A program made the position numbers and the translations under genes. Shown here piece by piece: positions 45,601-56,485 of a DNA stretch of 64,000 nt. Numbering within the stretch: the stretch's first letter is position 1; each line of letters opens with the position of its first letter. The notes under the pieces are model-generated. The model worked only from the letters and a program-made list of their open reading frames with translations, ran no database searches and was not told where the DNA came from. Source of the stretch: Favolaschia claudopus (Eukaryota > Basidiomycota > Agaricomycetes > Agaricales > Mycenaceae); NCBI GenBank assembly GCA_037176885.1, contig JAWWNJ010000029.1:372001-436000 (forward strand). The letters run 5' to 3'.

Positions 45601-46498
45601 GTCAGAAGGAACGCCTCATGCGCAAAAGTGTGGTCGAGTATATAGGTGCTGCCAGCGAATTTACCGGTATGAAGCATCTTTCGTTTGACAAGTCTCGCTC
45701 AGCTCACTATTCGACTATGTAGAACCTGAGATTACCCCGGTGCTCTCGCCCGTCACCACGCCCTCGCGACCTGAAGAACGAGGTTCCCATTTCTTAGCGA
45801 CTATACCGACAGTCGGCGATGCACTCGATGCGTTGGATGCCCTGTCCGGAGACCTTGCACATACATTGAGACAGATTGCGGAGATATCTGCGGAGTTGGC
45901 AGCCAGGGAGCACGTCAGCGTTGAGAACATTAGCGAGGTACGTTCTGGCTATTTTTCGAGCTTATCAGAAACTGACCTAGCGGCGTAGTTGCTTCCGGAT
46001 GCAGATCCCGCATTCTTACGAGGTCTAGAAATTCCCCAAAAACGCGCTCTGGTTGTTCGCGAGCTGGCGCGGGAGCACCGTGTCGCTGAGGACGAGGCGC
46101 GAACGCTCTTGGGTATGTATGCAAGTCTTCTCAGTAACTCGTTGCTTACCGCCCTCGCAGGCACGCTGGAGATGGTTTTGCTTCTCCTTTGGCGGCATCT
46201 CGTATACTACGCCGAGGGACAGCATCTAAGCATGCCCCCCGCAGCGCCGAGTACAAACGGGGCATCAAATTTGAGGGGTTCTACAGCAACCGCATTACGC
46301 TTCCTCTCGCCGCCAGAACCTGACGCGTTCCGAACCGACGTAGCGCAGTCACTCACTCCGGTATTAGCCCGCGTAGCTGCACTAGATTTGACTGGTGAAT
46401 GGTTGCGGAACAGTGCAGGCTACGTGGAGATTATGGGGCGGAGGTTGCGGGACAGTGCCGGGATTCTTGACGATGGGGGCGATGGCATGAGTGCTTGA
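39641..46498 (+). CDS. NUP192: Inner-ring nucleoporin NUP192/NUP205
   Basis: A very large alpha-helical solenoid scaffold of the nuclear pore inner ring that binds NIC96 and linker nucleoporins. It starts METIDRLRSVLLNVVGRGVQ. The first intron (39,810-39,857) joins RELES to GKTVLNGRPAAVNADFARQ. A further intron near 40,300-40,353 precedes one huge exon of about 4.4 kb (LGHLSHNEIKLIVEGL, FIGLLYSALPPERGLQFWG, HTPKRIALKD). Several small exons follow from 44,745 to the stop at 46,498 (LRDSAGILDDGGDGMSA). About 2,080 residues in all, a family-typical size. No frameshift over nearly 7 kb. It converges with SFT2, 136 bp between stops. Confidence 0.88.
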
Positions 46499-46634
46499 TT
46501 AGTTTGTATCGCACAGAGAATGTACTCCGGCAGTGTTGGTTGTCGGTGCAGTCAGCAGGATATATTGTACAAGGGGTAAATATTGCGCCTCGCGAATTCC
46601 GAGTATATGCAGGCCGTAAGGTATCGATGAGATG

Positions 46635-47622
46635 TTACCGGGGCAGCAGACTGCTGGCGCTGCGGAATGCCGTGCTGCCTGCGAGCCGCAGCGTTGCAGA
46701 GCCGCCGGGGAAGTAGGCGAGGATGTAGGATATGAGGGCGAATATCTAGAGATATTTGTTCAGCGTTTGGACATGCAAGAATAATAGGCTGGGGTTAGTA
46801 CCTGTACTACGGAACCGACAAGTGAGCCGATTTGTGAATGAAGCTGCGTTAAATAGCGCGTTAGCATTCGCAGCAGCACAGGAGGCAAAGAGAGACCAAC
46901 CCCAAGAGCGAAATAGAGTGTGAGGCCCAGACTAGACAAGTAGACGAGGGTGAAGGGGAGGCGCTCGGCAGACACGAGGTGTTTTATGTGGTTTATTGGT
47001 CCAATAAGGACAGAGAAACTTCGAGGCAAACATTAGTCCGGATCGCGTCAGAAGTTGGGGCATGATTCACCCAAACATGACCAGCAAGCTTCCCAGACTG
47101 TAGGAAGGTTTTAGCAAGCGCTGCGAGAGAGCTATTCGAGAATGACGCGCCTGAATGAGAGCGCAAACTTTCTTGCGCTGGATGCGACATTTAAATTGGA
47201 GTACTTCGTGTAGGGAAATACGCACCGGCCAGGCAAGAAGAAGACTGGAAGAGTTAAAAAGGCCACGAAGAAACATACTGCAGCTCCGATGAGGCATCCG
47301 CCAAACCCTAATAACCTGCAACGCAACAAAAATGGTTAAAAACGTATATTTTCTCTGAAACAAGGAGATCGCGGCGACTACAAACTCACCGCTCCCAACG
47401 CGACAGCGCGAACCAAGCTTCGTCTTCATTAGACCGTTCGCTGGAGCGTAGAGGGATATAGTCTCCGGCAACGGCGTTATAGAAACGCGAGAATGAGTTG
47501 CCTGCGGGCTGCGCAGGGGTGGGTGGTGGTTGGGAGTCGTCAGTGGTGCCCCTGGCCCATCGGAATTGGGATAAATTGGCTCGGAAGGCCGACTCGTTGG
47601 AGGGCGGGGGAGCAGGAGGCAT
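46635..47622 (-). CDS. SFT2: Vesicle transport protein SFT2
   Basis: A small Golgi membrane protein that assists fusion of endosome-derived vesicles. It starts at 47,622 with a Pro/Ser-rich cytosolic head ([20 protein letters not shown]...[23 protein letters not shown]). Four hydrophobic helices follow: [20 protein letters not shown], the [17 protein letters not shown] segment, [17 protein letters not shown], and the last ([18 protein letters not shown]) spliced from after VVQ. The terminal residues end at the TAA at 46,635. The arrangement and GP(I/)NHIKHL loop match SFT2/GOT1-like proteins. Five or six short introns; frame intact. Confidence 0.85.
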
Positions 47623-47840
47623 GCGTTCGGATGAGGTTACAATTGATGCGCCGCTGCGAAAGTGTTGCTTGATTGGCGGGGTATCAGCAGGTTGAAGCTA
47701 CAGATGTAAGCAGAGCCAAATCGAAATACTCTTCAACGTTTTACATTGAAGAATATTCTTACGAGTACTTGACATGGCTCACGAGTCGGAGGGGCGTCCG
47801 GGGAAGCGTCAGAGGGCTTGGCGAGCCTCAAAATACGATA

Positions 47841-48946
47841 ATGCGATCCAATATATGGCGCGACGGTCAGTCGAAGTTCGTTTGCGGTGATTTGCTGTTA
47901 ATCTTAGCACTGACTTGATTCCAGACGGGAATATAGTCCTTTGGCGGAAAACGTCCAATTTTCGTGTACATAGGAGTCAGCTCATTGTGAATGCACCTGG
48001 TTTCAGTCGATTGGATGAGCTCCAGTCGCCAAATCAGCATGTCGAAGGATGTCCGCTGGTGAAGCTCCCTTATCCTGCTATCGATGTTCAGCATTTTCTC
48101 AGTGCATTGTACGATCCGTTAGTACTTTGTTCATCGCGACCCCGAGTCTCCAGCTGTTAATCGACATTTTTCTATAGGCTTTCATTCTCCGAGCCGAAAC
48201 TCTCTTTGTCGTTTCTGAGGGCAATTGTCCGAGTAGGTCGCAAATACGATGCCAGGAAACTCGTGGTTGCCGCATTACAACGCCTTGCCTACGAAAACCC
48301 GCAGACGCTGGAAGAGTATGAAAATCTCCCCGGCCCAGTAAACAGAGGGAACTATAAAGCAGCAAAATATCTTCATTATCGTGGGGTGACTATGGACGTT
48401 GTTACTTTGGCACGAGAAAACGAGTTATACACTCTCCTTCCTTGTGCGTACTTCCGCATAGTTCTCTATTGTGATATAGTGAGTGTGGTTCTTGAAGCCG
48501 GTGGTCACCTCCCCTGATTTCTTTTTTTGTAGGATATGATCCTGAACGGAATTGAAAACCCCGAGACTGGGCGCTCGCGTCTGTCGTTTGAAGACCAGCA
48601 ATTGTGCCTTACGGCCAAACAACGGATTATAGAGGCGCAGTGGAGTCAGAACGAAGTCTGGACTTGGCTGAGCACAGATGTGTGTGCGGAGGATTGCACC
48701 ACTGATAACTTGTGCGGCCTGGCAAAGAGGGACCTTTTTCGAAACAACGTAGCACTCAGTCATACGCTTATCCCTTTCCGACTGGCTGACAAGCAAAAAC
48801 ATCTTTGTGATGCTTGTAATCGCCGGCATGTGCAGGTCATGGCGGAAGCACGGAAGAAGTTGTGGGAGGAGTTGCCTCGGTTTTTCAAGTTGGCTCCTTG
48901 GGCTGAGCTGAAAGATAATATTTGGTCGGGAGAGAGAGAGAGATAG
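47841..48946 (+). CDS. BTB/POZ domain protein
   Basis: An expanded basidiomycete family whose BTB domain mediates dimerisation and possibly cullin-3 binding. A short exon 1 (MRSNIWRD, from 47,841) splices to DGNIVLWRKTSNFRVHRSQL, then VEGCPLVKLPYPAIDVQHFL. After an intron near 48,118-48,177 it reads SFLRAIVRVGRKYDARKLV and YENPQTLEEYE. A later intron precedes the last exon (LSFEDQQLCLTAKQRI, AEDCTTDNLC, CDACNRRHVQVMAEARKKLWEE). The C-terminal Cys/His cluster (CDACNRRH) may bind zinc. Frame is intact, unlike the inverted paralogue next door. Function unknown. Confidence 0.75.
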
Positions 48947-49383
48947 TCGGGCCCACTGCGGCACATAGTCCATGCTTCGTAGCTGCCAGTGAGCGCTGAG
49001 CCTTACCGGCGATGGATTTGGGGATCCCGGATGATGTTTTCGTATTTGATTTTGGTTGGGATTCGAATTCCCTATGATTATTCCTATTTCATACCCCATC
49101 CATAAGTATTTACGTTGGTGTGGCCTATGTTACCTCAGTGGAACTACTGTACAGGGAACTACTCTACCACACCCAAGTGTTGCGCTGAACCGTGACTGCT
49201 AAAGCTTCAAAGAACGGACCAAAACGAGGTACCGTAAGCGCGTACGCGACACGCTTGAATCTACTTATGTACTGAAGTCAAACCTATTTTTTTTACAAGA
49301 ATCAAAATACAGTAGAGAACAAACGAAAACTTCAAGATCGAAATCAGCGCCCCAACATCGCCTTTACGCTTGACCTCGCCCAC
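48947..49383. other. Intergenic between inverted BTB copies
   Basis: About 440 bp between two tail-to-tail BTB copies. No coding signal. GTAC-containing repeats near 49,150 are weak. Confidence 0.4.
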
Positions 49384-50560
49384 CTACAAATCATTTTTCA
49401 GCTCCGGCCAAGGAGGCAGGCCGAAAAATGTAGGCAATTCATCCCACATTTTCTTCCGCCCCGCAGCCATGACTTCCGTATGCCGGCGATTACAAGCTCC
49501 ACAGAAATTGGGCTGCTTCGGAGCCATTCGAAACGGAACAAACGACTGATCTCCAGCCACAAGGTTTCGAAAAATACTTGTTTTCTTCACAGCGCAAGAA
49601 TTGGTCAGGGGAGGTGCAGTCCTCGGCGCCGAGGCCTGAGCTGAACCAATTCCAGACATCTTGGTCCCGCCATTGTGCATCCCTTATCTTCTGTTTGGGC
49701 GGCGGCACATACTTGTTGTCGTTCTATGGATAACCGAACTGGACCTTGGGGTACCGTCGACCCCCTTTGATTATGTTTTTCCCTGGAAGTCCCCAGTCAG
49801 ACAATTGTTGGCAGAAAAGTGAGGAAAATATCTGACCAGAGTATGAAACAGTAGCAGCCGCAGGTATGCACATGGAAGAACGGTGAAAAGACCATTTTCA
49901 TGAGCCAAGGTGATAATATCCAGCGCTATTCCTTTATGAAACATATATTTTGTCGTCGAGTAGCCACCTGAATCATTCTGGAGTTTTCTCGTACTCTTCT
50001 AGGGTTTGAGGGTTCTCGTAGGTAAGCCGATTTACAGCAGCGGCCAACAAGTCCTTGAAGTCGTATTTACGGCCGAGTCGTATGATTGAGCCAATAAGCG
50101 ACAGAGTGGAGTTTGGACTCGCCAAATAGAAGCCTGTGTAATGGCATTACTTCGATGGTCTTCTCGAGTGTGCTGGTCCTTGTAATACTCACGGGACTAT
50201 ACAACACATCCAGAGAGACGCTGGACATCAATAGCGGAATCCTGCAGCTCGATAACGGGGCAACCTTCGACTTTCTGCTCATCTGGAGGTTGGGGCAGAC
50301 CTTGGAGTTCTTGGAAGAAGGTAGAATTGAGAGAGAGAACGCTCCAGTGAACGCGATATTGAGTGCTTTCTGCTTGGAGGACTACGCTGCCATCTAGTAA
50401 AACCACCGACGAAATTTAAACCTTTGGAGTCAAAGGTGATGATCTAAAAAAAGTCGAGAAAGAGCTTGCCAAGATGCCAGGTGCGCGAGCGCGTTATAGC
50501 GCTCTCTGTATCCAATCTCTGGCGTTTCGTTGGTGCTTGTCCATCGAACGAGTCGGACAT
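49384..50560 (-). pseudogene. BTB/POZ paralogue, frameshifted
   Basis: A paralogue of the gene at 47.8-48.9 kb in inverted orientation. Exon 1 from 50,560 reads MSDSFDGQAPTKRQRLDTES and TWHL. It joins through a possible GC-AG intron to DGSVVLQAESTQYRVH. Later parts are VEGCPVIELQDSAIDVQ, GSIIRLGRKYDFKDLLAAA, YENPQTLEEYEKTPE (frame breaks near 49,985), HKGIALDIITLAHENGLFTV, LSIERQQVCAAAQ (frame breaks near 49,690), KIRDAQWRDQDVWNWFSSGL (breaks near 49,610) and CGACNRRHTEVMAAGRKKMW. At least three single-base frame changes destroy the reading. Intron ends are preserved. Confidence 0.75.
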
Positions 50561-51548
50561 GATCACTGATCAGAGGTAAGGGAGAGATTTAAACAAACGC
50601 GTCGCATCGGTTACGTTACTTCATATTGATCCGTCATTAATCGTTCTCACGATACTTTGTCGTTACTGACATCCCGTCAACTTGAAGCCTGAGTGCGGCG
50701 CGCAAGATTCTCCGCAAGGCCGTGTCTACAACCTGCCGCCTGGTTCAAAGATTCGAAAGAACCTTCAAGCTTCAAGCTTCAAGCTCCAACCCTCATCAGT
50801 TCAAGTTGTGACCTTCCGGCGACCTGACGACTCGATTCTTGCCGAGTCTAACGCTCTTCTTACTGTCGTTGGCTCTTCTCACACTGTGAACGATATTCCA
50901 TCAAAGGCTTGTACTAGCTTGTACTGAAGGAAGCCGCCCGCCCATTCTTGTCTCATTGGAAGCTTCTGAAGCGCTTCATCTGTCATGTCCTAGACTCAAG
51001 CCCGCTCAAATCCGCATGATCCCAGTATGGCTATCAATCAGTGGGTTCTGGTCCCTTGCACTGTACACTGTACACTGTTACCCGGGTAAGTCTACGGAAG
51101 TATGAAATCGTAGGCTTCAGACGTGTCTACGTACGACGATCTACTCGCTTCAAGAGTCGAGCCCGAATAGCCCGCGAAAATACGGGGTTCTATAGCGTCA
51201 AATATATCCGTGCCGCCCGAGACACAATGCACTCGAATTATCACCGTCGCATCAAGAAGATCAGCGCTCTGATCTAGGATGATCTGACTGCGTGGGCTTG
51301 ACCGGTACTCGGTGTTTTTCCTCTTTTCGCTTTCATTCCGACTTCGACGTCCTTCACATTCGTTTTTTGGTCCTCCCCCACATTGGAAGCTAGTCGACGG
51401 CGCATGCTGGGGGGATGAATTGGGTGATTATAGATGACCGAAGTACGTCGCAAATCACATACACTGGCCTATGGGCTGGCGGGGGCACGACGAATCATTA
51501 TGACAATACGGCTTCTGCCTCTCGCGCTGCGGGTGCCACCATGTCGTT
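50561..51548. other. Gene-free stretch
   Basis: About 1 kb without a supported gene. A short tandem of ttcaagc units lies at about 50,765-50,790, and gtacactgtacactg near 51,060 is a small direct repeat. The rest shows nothing. Confidence 0.4.
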
Positions 51549-53171
51549 CTCATTTTCTGGTGAGTAGTACGAGAAAAAGTCACCGTTTATGTGCTGTTCT
51601 AAAACCCCTGAAGGCACTGCTGTATCGTTAGTCGGGAGTATAGACCCGAACACATCGTGCACGGGAGCCTTCTCGCTGGACGGCAATGTTACGACTTTTC
51701 TTCCCCGCGCTCTCCGCTCGCTCAATCACCAAGCGCTCTTCACCTCTGTAACTCTACCAGACACCGAGCACACCCTCAGCTATACTCTATCATCTTGCTC
51801 CCCGTCGTCTTCCCGGTGACTCCTCGGGCTACGTCTGGTTCGACTATATCCTGTACGCCCCGTCGACGAACGCCTCACGAATGGTTTCGTCTATTTCCTT
51901 GATGATAGCGATTCTCGTCTTCAGTATAACCGGAAATTGACTGTAGAGACAACCAGAGACCAAGATTTCCAGCTCACGAGTCACGGTGGTATGGAGGGTG
52001 TGTTCTTTCCAGTTGACTTTGAAGGCATGTCGATCTCTGTAAGACCTCTCTGCGTCCTAATAACGCATCTAGGCACCTATGTTTCAGTGCATGGACGCGT
52101 TGGTAACGATTCTCTCAATCTGTCACTCAAGCGTCGTTTTCCGTCGGACGGCGCCACACCTGTAACATTCTCCTCGCCGTACCAAAGCACCATCTCCTAT
52201 AACCAGCCCTTGTTCCAGTCAAATATCTGGCGCAAGGAAAACATTCTCTTGTTGCTACCTCGCAGTACGTGTTGTTCTTTTCTGATTGTTTGCGCAGAGT
52301 TCATGCGATGAGTATGCAGGTCCGGCAAAATGTGGGTCGACTATGTCCTCCTGAAGCCTAATCCAACGACGAATATCACATTACCGGATGCCGAAAAGGA
52401 ACATACGAGTGTAGGCGTAATTGCGGCGCGGCCGGAGGCGGCGCACTTGTCATGATACTTGGACTTGTACTCCTGTACATCTTTCGACGGCGAATTTTCA
52501 AAGCACGCCGACCGTCACTTCCAAGGCCCTTGTCCAGACCTCCCAATTTCCTTGTGTTTACCTCCCGAGAGGTGAACGATTCTTGTGAGCATTCACCCCC
52601 TTCGTGATTCATTTCTCGCCTATTAACTGATGCGGATTCTAGCACAACCAGCCGCTACCACATATCCACCTATGCGCTCCTCTACGAGCATTCACTCGTC
52701 TCATCACCGCAACCCATTTGAAAGCCCTTTCGAAACTCCGCCGCCGTCGCCCGACCAATGTCGCACATTACCGCGTCGTCTTCATCCAATGACTCGAGGA
52801 CAGGGCTGCTCACTGCCACCAAGACAGAGACGAAGATTGCACCACCGCCATCACCTTGGTCGTCGTCTTTTGCCTCCTCGTCCCGGACACTCGCGGAGGA
52901 GCTCCGAGCCTTGGAGGCGATGGTGATTCTGTGGCAGATTTGAAGCGCCGGCCACAGCTCGCTCCAGTGCACGATGATACCCTCAGCATCACCTCCTCAA
53001 CTTACGCCCCGTCTAATGCGCCTTCACCCGCTCCTTCCCATGCCCCCTTCCCACACTCCCTCCCATGCACCGTCGCAGACTTCATCTATCCGCCCTCTGC
53101 CCACGATACCTCCCGAACCAGGAGCGCCGACGTACACCGGAGACGACCCTCCGCCTGTTTATTCATTATAA
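51549..53171 (+). pseudogene. Type I membrane protein with two beta ectodomains
   Basis: I recognise the layout, common in mushrooms, but no function is known. Two related ectodomain units are visible: MSFSFSG/TAVSLVGSIDPN...GYVWFDYILYAPS and FVYFLDDSDSRLQYNRKLT...TYVSVHGRVGNDSLNL...MWVDYVLLKPNP. Next come a transmembrane helix (GGGALVMILGLVLLYIF), RRRIFKARRP, and a Pro/Ser-rich tail ending TYTGDDPPPVYSL at 53,171. The frame switches at about 51,815 and back at about 51,865, and again in the tail near 52,920, without splice sites. Either a decayed gene or sequence errors. Confidence 0.55.
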
Positions 53172-53261
53172 TTATCTGTAGCACTGTTCTTAATCGTGTA
53201 CAAAACACCCCCTGGACCGTCACTACGCCTGAACATCAGGGTAGATCTGAGGCGTTGGTTT

Positions 53262-55698
53262 TCATTCGTTTCGTCTGTCAATCATCGTCTTTTTCGTCTC
53301 GGAATCAGGTATCGCCTCCGACTCTTGTATCTCCGAGTCGTTGTCGGCCTCAGCTAAGACGATATTTGCAACGGGGCCCTGGAAAGCAATCAGATGCCCG
53401 GGATAATGACTCGTTCCTAGGTCGGATAAGTACCTTGAACCAGTGTACGCCGCCCACGACAGGCGCGTAATACCACACGAGGGAGAGAAGTAACACACCC
53501 CCAAATACGACAATCGTATAGTTCATATTCTCTTCATTTGTTTGCGGGTTGATTGGGAATAGGAACACTCGCGGAACGGGGTAAGCATTCGGAATAAGGC
53601 CGAGGATGAAGGCAACGATATTTACCTATCCCCATGAACATCATGAAGAGAACAGAGATGGTGGCCACGGGAAGACTCTGCCAACTCGAGCTTCAAATCC
53701 CGCTCGTCAACAGAGGCAGACAAACGACGTACAAATACACCCAGAGTGAAGGGACCCGGTTTGAAGTCGTTCTTTCCTGCGAATCTGGCGACTATCGGGA
53801 TGGCGTACGCGACATACAGGGCGGTCACCGAGATCGCGAACACGGCGTTGATGGCTTGAGGTCCCGCAAAGACCAGGAGCCCGATGATGAGAGACATGGA
53901 GGCGTCGAAGATGACGGTGTTCGCCGGCGTCCCTGTGGTCTTCGACATGCGATACAGCCAGTTGGAATAGGGCAACGCGCCATCCCTGGAGAACGCATAC
54001 GTCTACAAGATAGATGGGATGAGTGAAAGACATAGATTGCAAATCACACCTACCTGGCGACTCGCGGCGAGCAGCATAGAAGAGCTACGAGCCGGTGTTG
54101 GCACGACGGTCTTAGAAGCACATCAACGTGACCTACCCCATCATGTATCTGGAACGCATGGTCGGTGAAAGTCAGCAGTGGAAATTGACGACGCACTGTA
54201 CTATCACAACTACGGCCCACAGGGCCAAAGTGGGTCGCTTCTGTGAGCCATTCTCATCAGCTTATCACGAGCGGAAGAAGAGAACAAACTCCAAAACTGT
54301 TCAGGAATATTACGGCCATGGGCTGATCGCTGTCATTGAGGATCTCAGATTCGCCCCCATGCAAAAGGCGAGGGACATGTTGATAGCTTATGGTCCGTTA
54401 GAAGACAGTCGCTGTTGGTTAGGAAATTCGCTTTACCCCAGCCAAGCACACCAGCGATTCCAATCGCGCAAACAATAGCCCAAGGTACCGCCGTCGCAGC
54501 ATTGCCTGCCTCTTCAGAGATATGAACGCGCTATCAAAGCTACAGATAGTCCATAAAGGGGCTAAGAAGCTCAGTATGAATGCGTATCCATCCGGCCAGC
54601 CGTTCACTAGAGATTTTTTGTAGCAGGTTTTGGAAGAGGGCAAGAGGAAGACTGACAATTTTCGAATTTGCCTAGGGCTATTGCGGCTGAATTTTTGAAT
54701 GCTGCAGGGGTGGCTGCCGGGAGTGCGATGATCACCAGCAACACAGAGGAGAATATTGAGTTATGACATAGACTGTTTGTAGCCTCGCGAGGATAGTGGT
54801 GCCGAGACAGCAGACAAGCTGAGAGGGGATGGTATCAAGAGCTTAGACGCGTCTGAAAAGACTCACTGTGTGCGTGAACAAGATAGCAGCGTAGACTCCG
54901 CTGAAAAGCGTCAGCTCGGTTGAAGTACAAGATTCACTGAGGTAAACGAACAAGGTTTGCGCCGAAGTTGCTTCAAAGTTTCCGTCGGAACCTATGCTTG
55001 CGGCGGCCATCACTTGAATTGCGGCTGCCCAATCGATTGAAGCCACAGCAGAGATAGAGCCGATTGTGTTGGAGTCTGACGAGTCGTGATGCGACGTATG
55101 GATATGTCGGAGAAACAACCTACAACCCACAATCCAGCAGAGGAGATTACGCCAACGCGGAGACGAGAGCGAGTATGTCCAGTAGTAAAGCTAGGGACCG
55201 TATGAGTATGCCATTTTGAGAAGACGAATACTAGCCTACTCCTCCAGAGGTGGGAGCCGCCGATGCGAGCTCTGCCATGCTCATCCCGACGAACAATATG
55301 AAGATACTTGCCACAGCCCACTTGAATCGCATTTTTTTAGCTCAAATCCATATATTTGAGGAAGTCCACTCACCCCCACACCATTGCTGGGCCACCACCG
55401 TTTCCCGTAGCATAGAATAAAACGGAGCCTATGGGAGGGTAGCAACCCAATAATTGAAAAGGCAATTCCAAAAACCTTGAACGCGTCAGCGAGATCCTAT
55501 AAAAGCCGCCGAACACTCACTTCAAGCGGAGTGAATGCTCGCTTGAATTCCTTGTAGATCGTCAGTAACAAGTGCAAAAGATTGCGCTTCTCTGTTAACT
55601 TGTTTGTATCCAAGGCTTGCGAGGAGTTTCTCATCAGCGAGTCTGATGGTTTCACGGTCTGTCGTCGCATTGGCACGGGGCACAGAATTCGAGCTCAT
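53262..55698 (-). pseudogene. GABA/amino-acid permease (APC family), frameshifted
   Basis: A twelve-helix plasma-membrane transporter of the GABA/amino-acid permease group. From 55,698: ATTDRETIRLADEKLLASLG, EFKRAFTPLEVFGIAFSIIG, GMSMAELASAAPTSGG, LYYWTYSLSSPRWRNLLCW, NTIGSISAVASIDWAAAI, HISEEAGNAATAVPWAIV, YMMGSSMLLAASRQTYAFSR, GPQAINAVFAISVTALYVA, and MNYTIVVFGGVLLLSLVWYY. It ends in an acidic tail at 53,262. Frame changes occur near 55,405 (extra C in CCC), near 54,525 (before HISEE) and near 54,385 (short G-run). Introns splice normally. Otherwise near full length, so decay is recent or artefactual. Confidence 0.8.
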
Positions 55699-56485
55699 GA
55701 GCGGAACGTCAAGACTGGGGAAGCGAGCTCGAGTTACACCAGCTTTTATCATGAGCAGCGTGGGTGAGGACGTAAAAATAGACGATCCTTGTCGTCGTTC
55801 GTCTTCTTCTTCCGACTCTTTAACCGAGGCTTCGCGAGATAATCTGAGGGTTGTACTGCGTGGTCACGAAAGGCGCTAAGGGGAAGACAAGATGAAGAAG
55901 CCGTCCTAAGTTTACACATTCGTAAAGCACAAAGAACCCATCCCGATGTCGACAAGACGGATACGTGTCGGACCTTGCTTAGGTAGGGGTTCAATATAAA
56001 GAAATCGTGATATACTTGTGCGATGTTGGTTGACTTGAAGAATCGAGTATGCGGTCCGGGAATTGTCAAGGTCCAAAAGGCGGATTTCGCGTGGGAATCC
56101 GAGTTGGAAGGTACGGGAAAGAGCGTACAAGATTGATAGAAAGTTGAGCGTTGTGACGCGCTGACAATATCCGCCTTGTGGCCGTCCCTTGTGCCTTGAG
56201 CTGTACGCAGTTGGTGGCAAGAGCCAAACTTTTTTGATCTCATTGCGATCGGACTTTCGGTGGATGATCCGGATCGTATCGCTACCCAGCGCTTATTCCT
56301 TTCGCTTGCGCCATTGCGTTCCACAAGGCACCCCGTTATTTTGTAAAGAGGGGAGACCGACGGACACCCGTGTTTTCTATAAGTAAGGCGGGAGGGATTG
56401 AGTTACGCTACCATCGGGTTTCGGTCACTGGTCTCCCGTCGATTTCCGCACTTGGCGCAAGTCAACGCGTTTAAGCAAGTTCAAG
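55699..56485. promoter_or_regulatory. Divergent region between permease and 5-oxoprolinase
   Basis: About 790 bp separating the start codons of two divergent amino-acid-metabolism genes. A long minus frame (55,749-56,324) has no family signal. No clear TATA box. Confidence 0.4.

Noticed and set aside
55749..56324. 191-codon minus ORF between permease and 5-oxoprolinase
   Set aside because: No recognisable motif; lies in the divergent promoter region.
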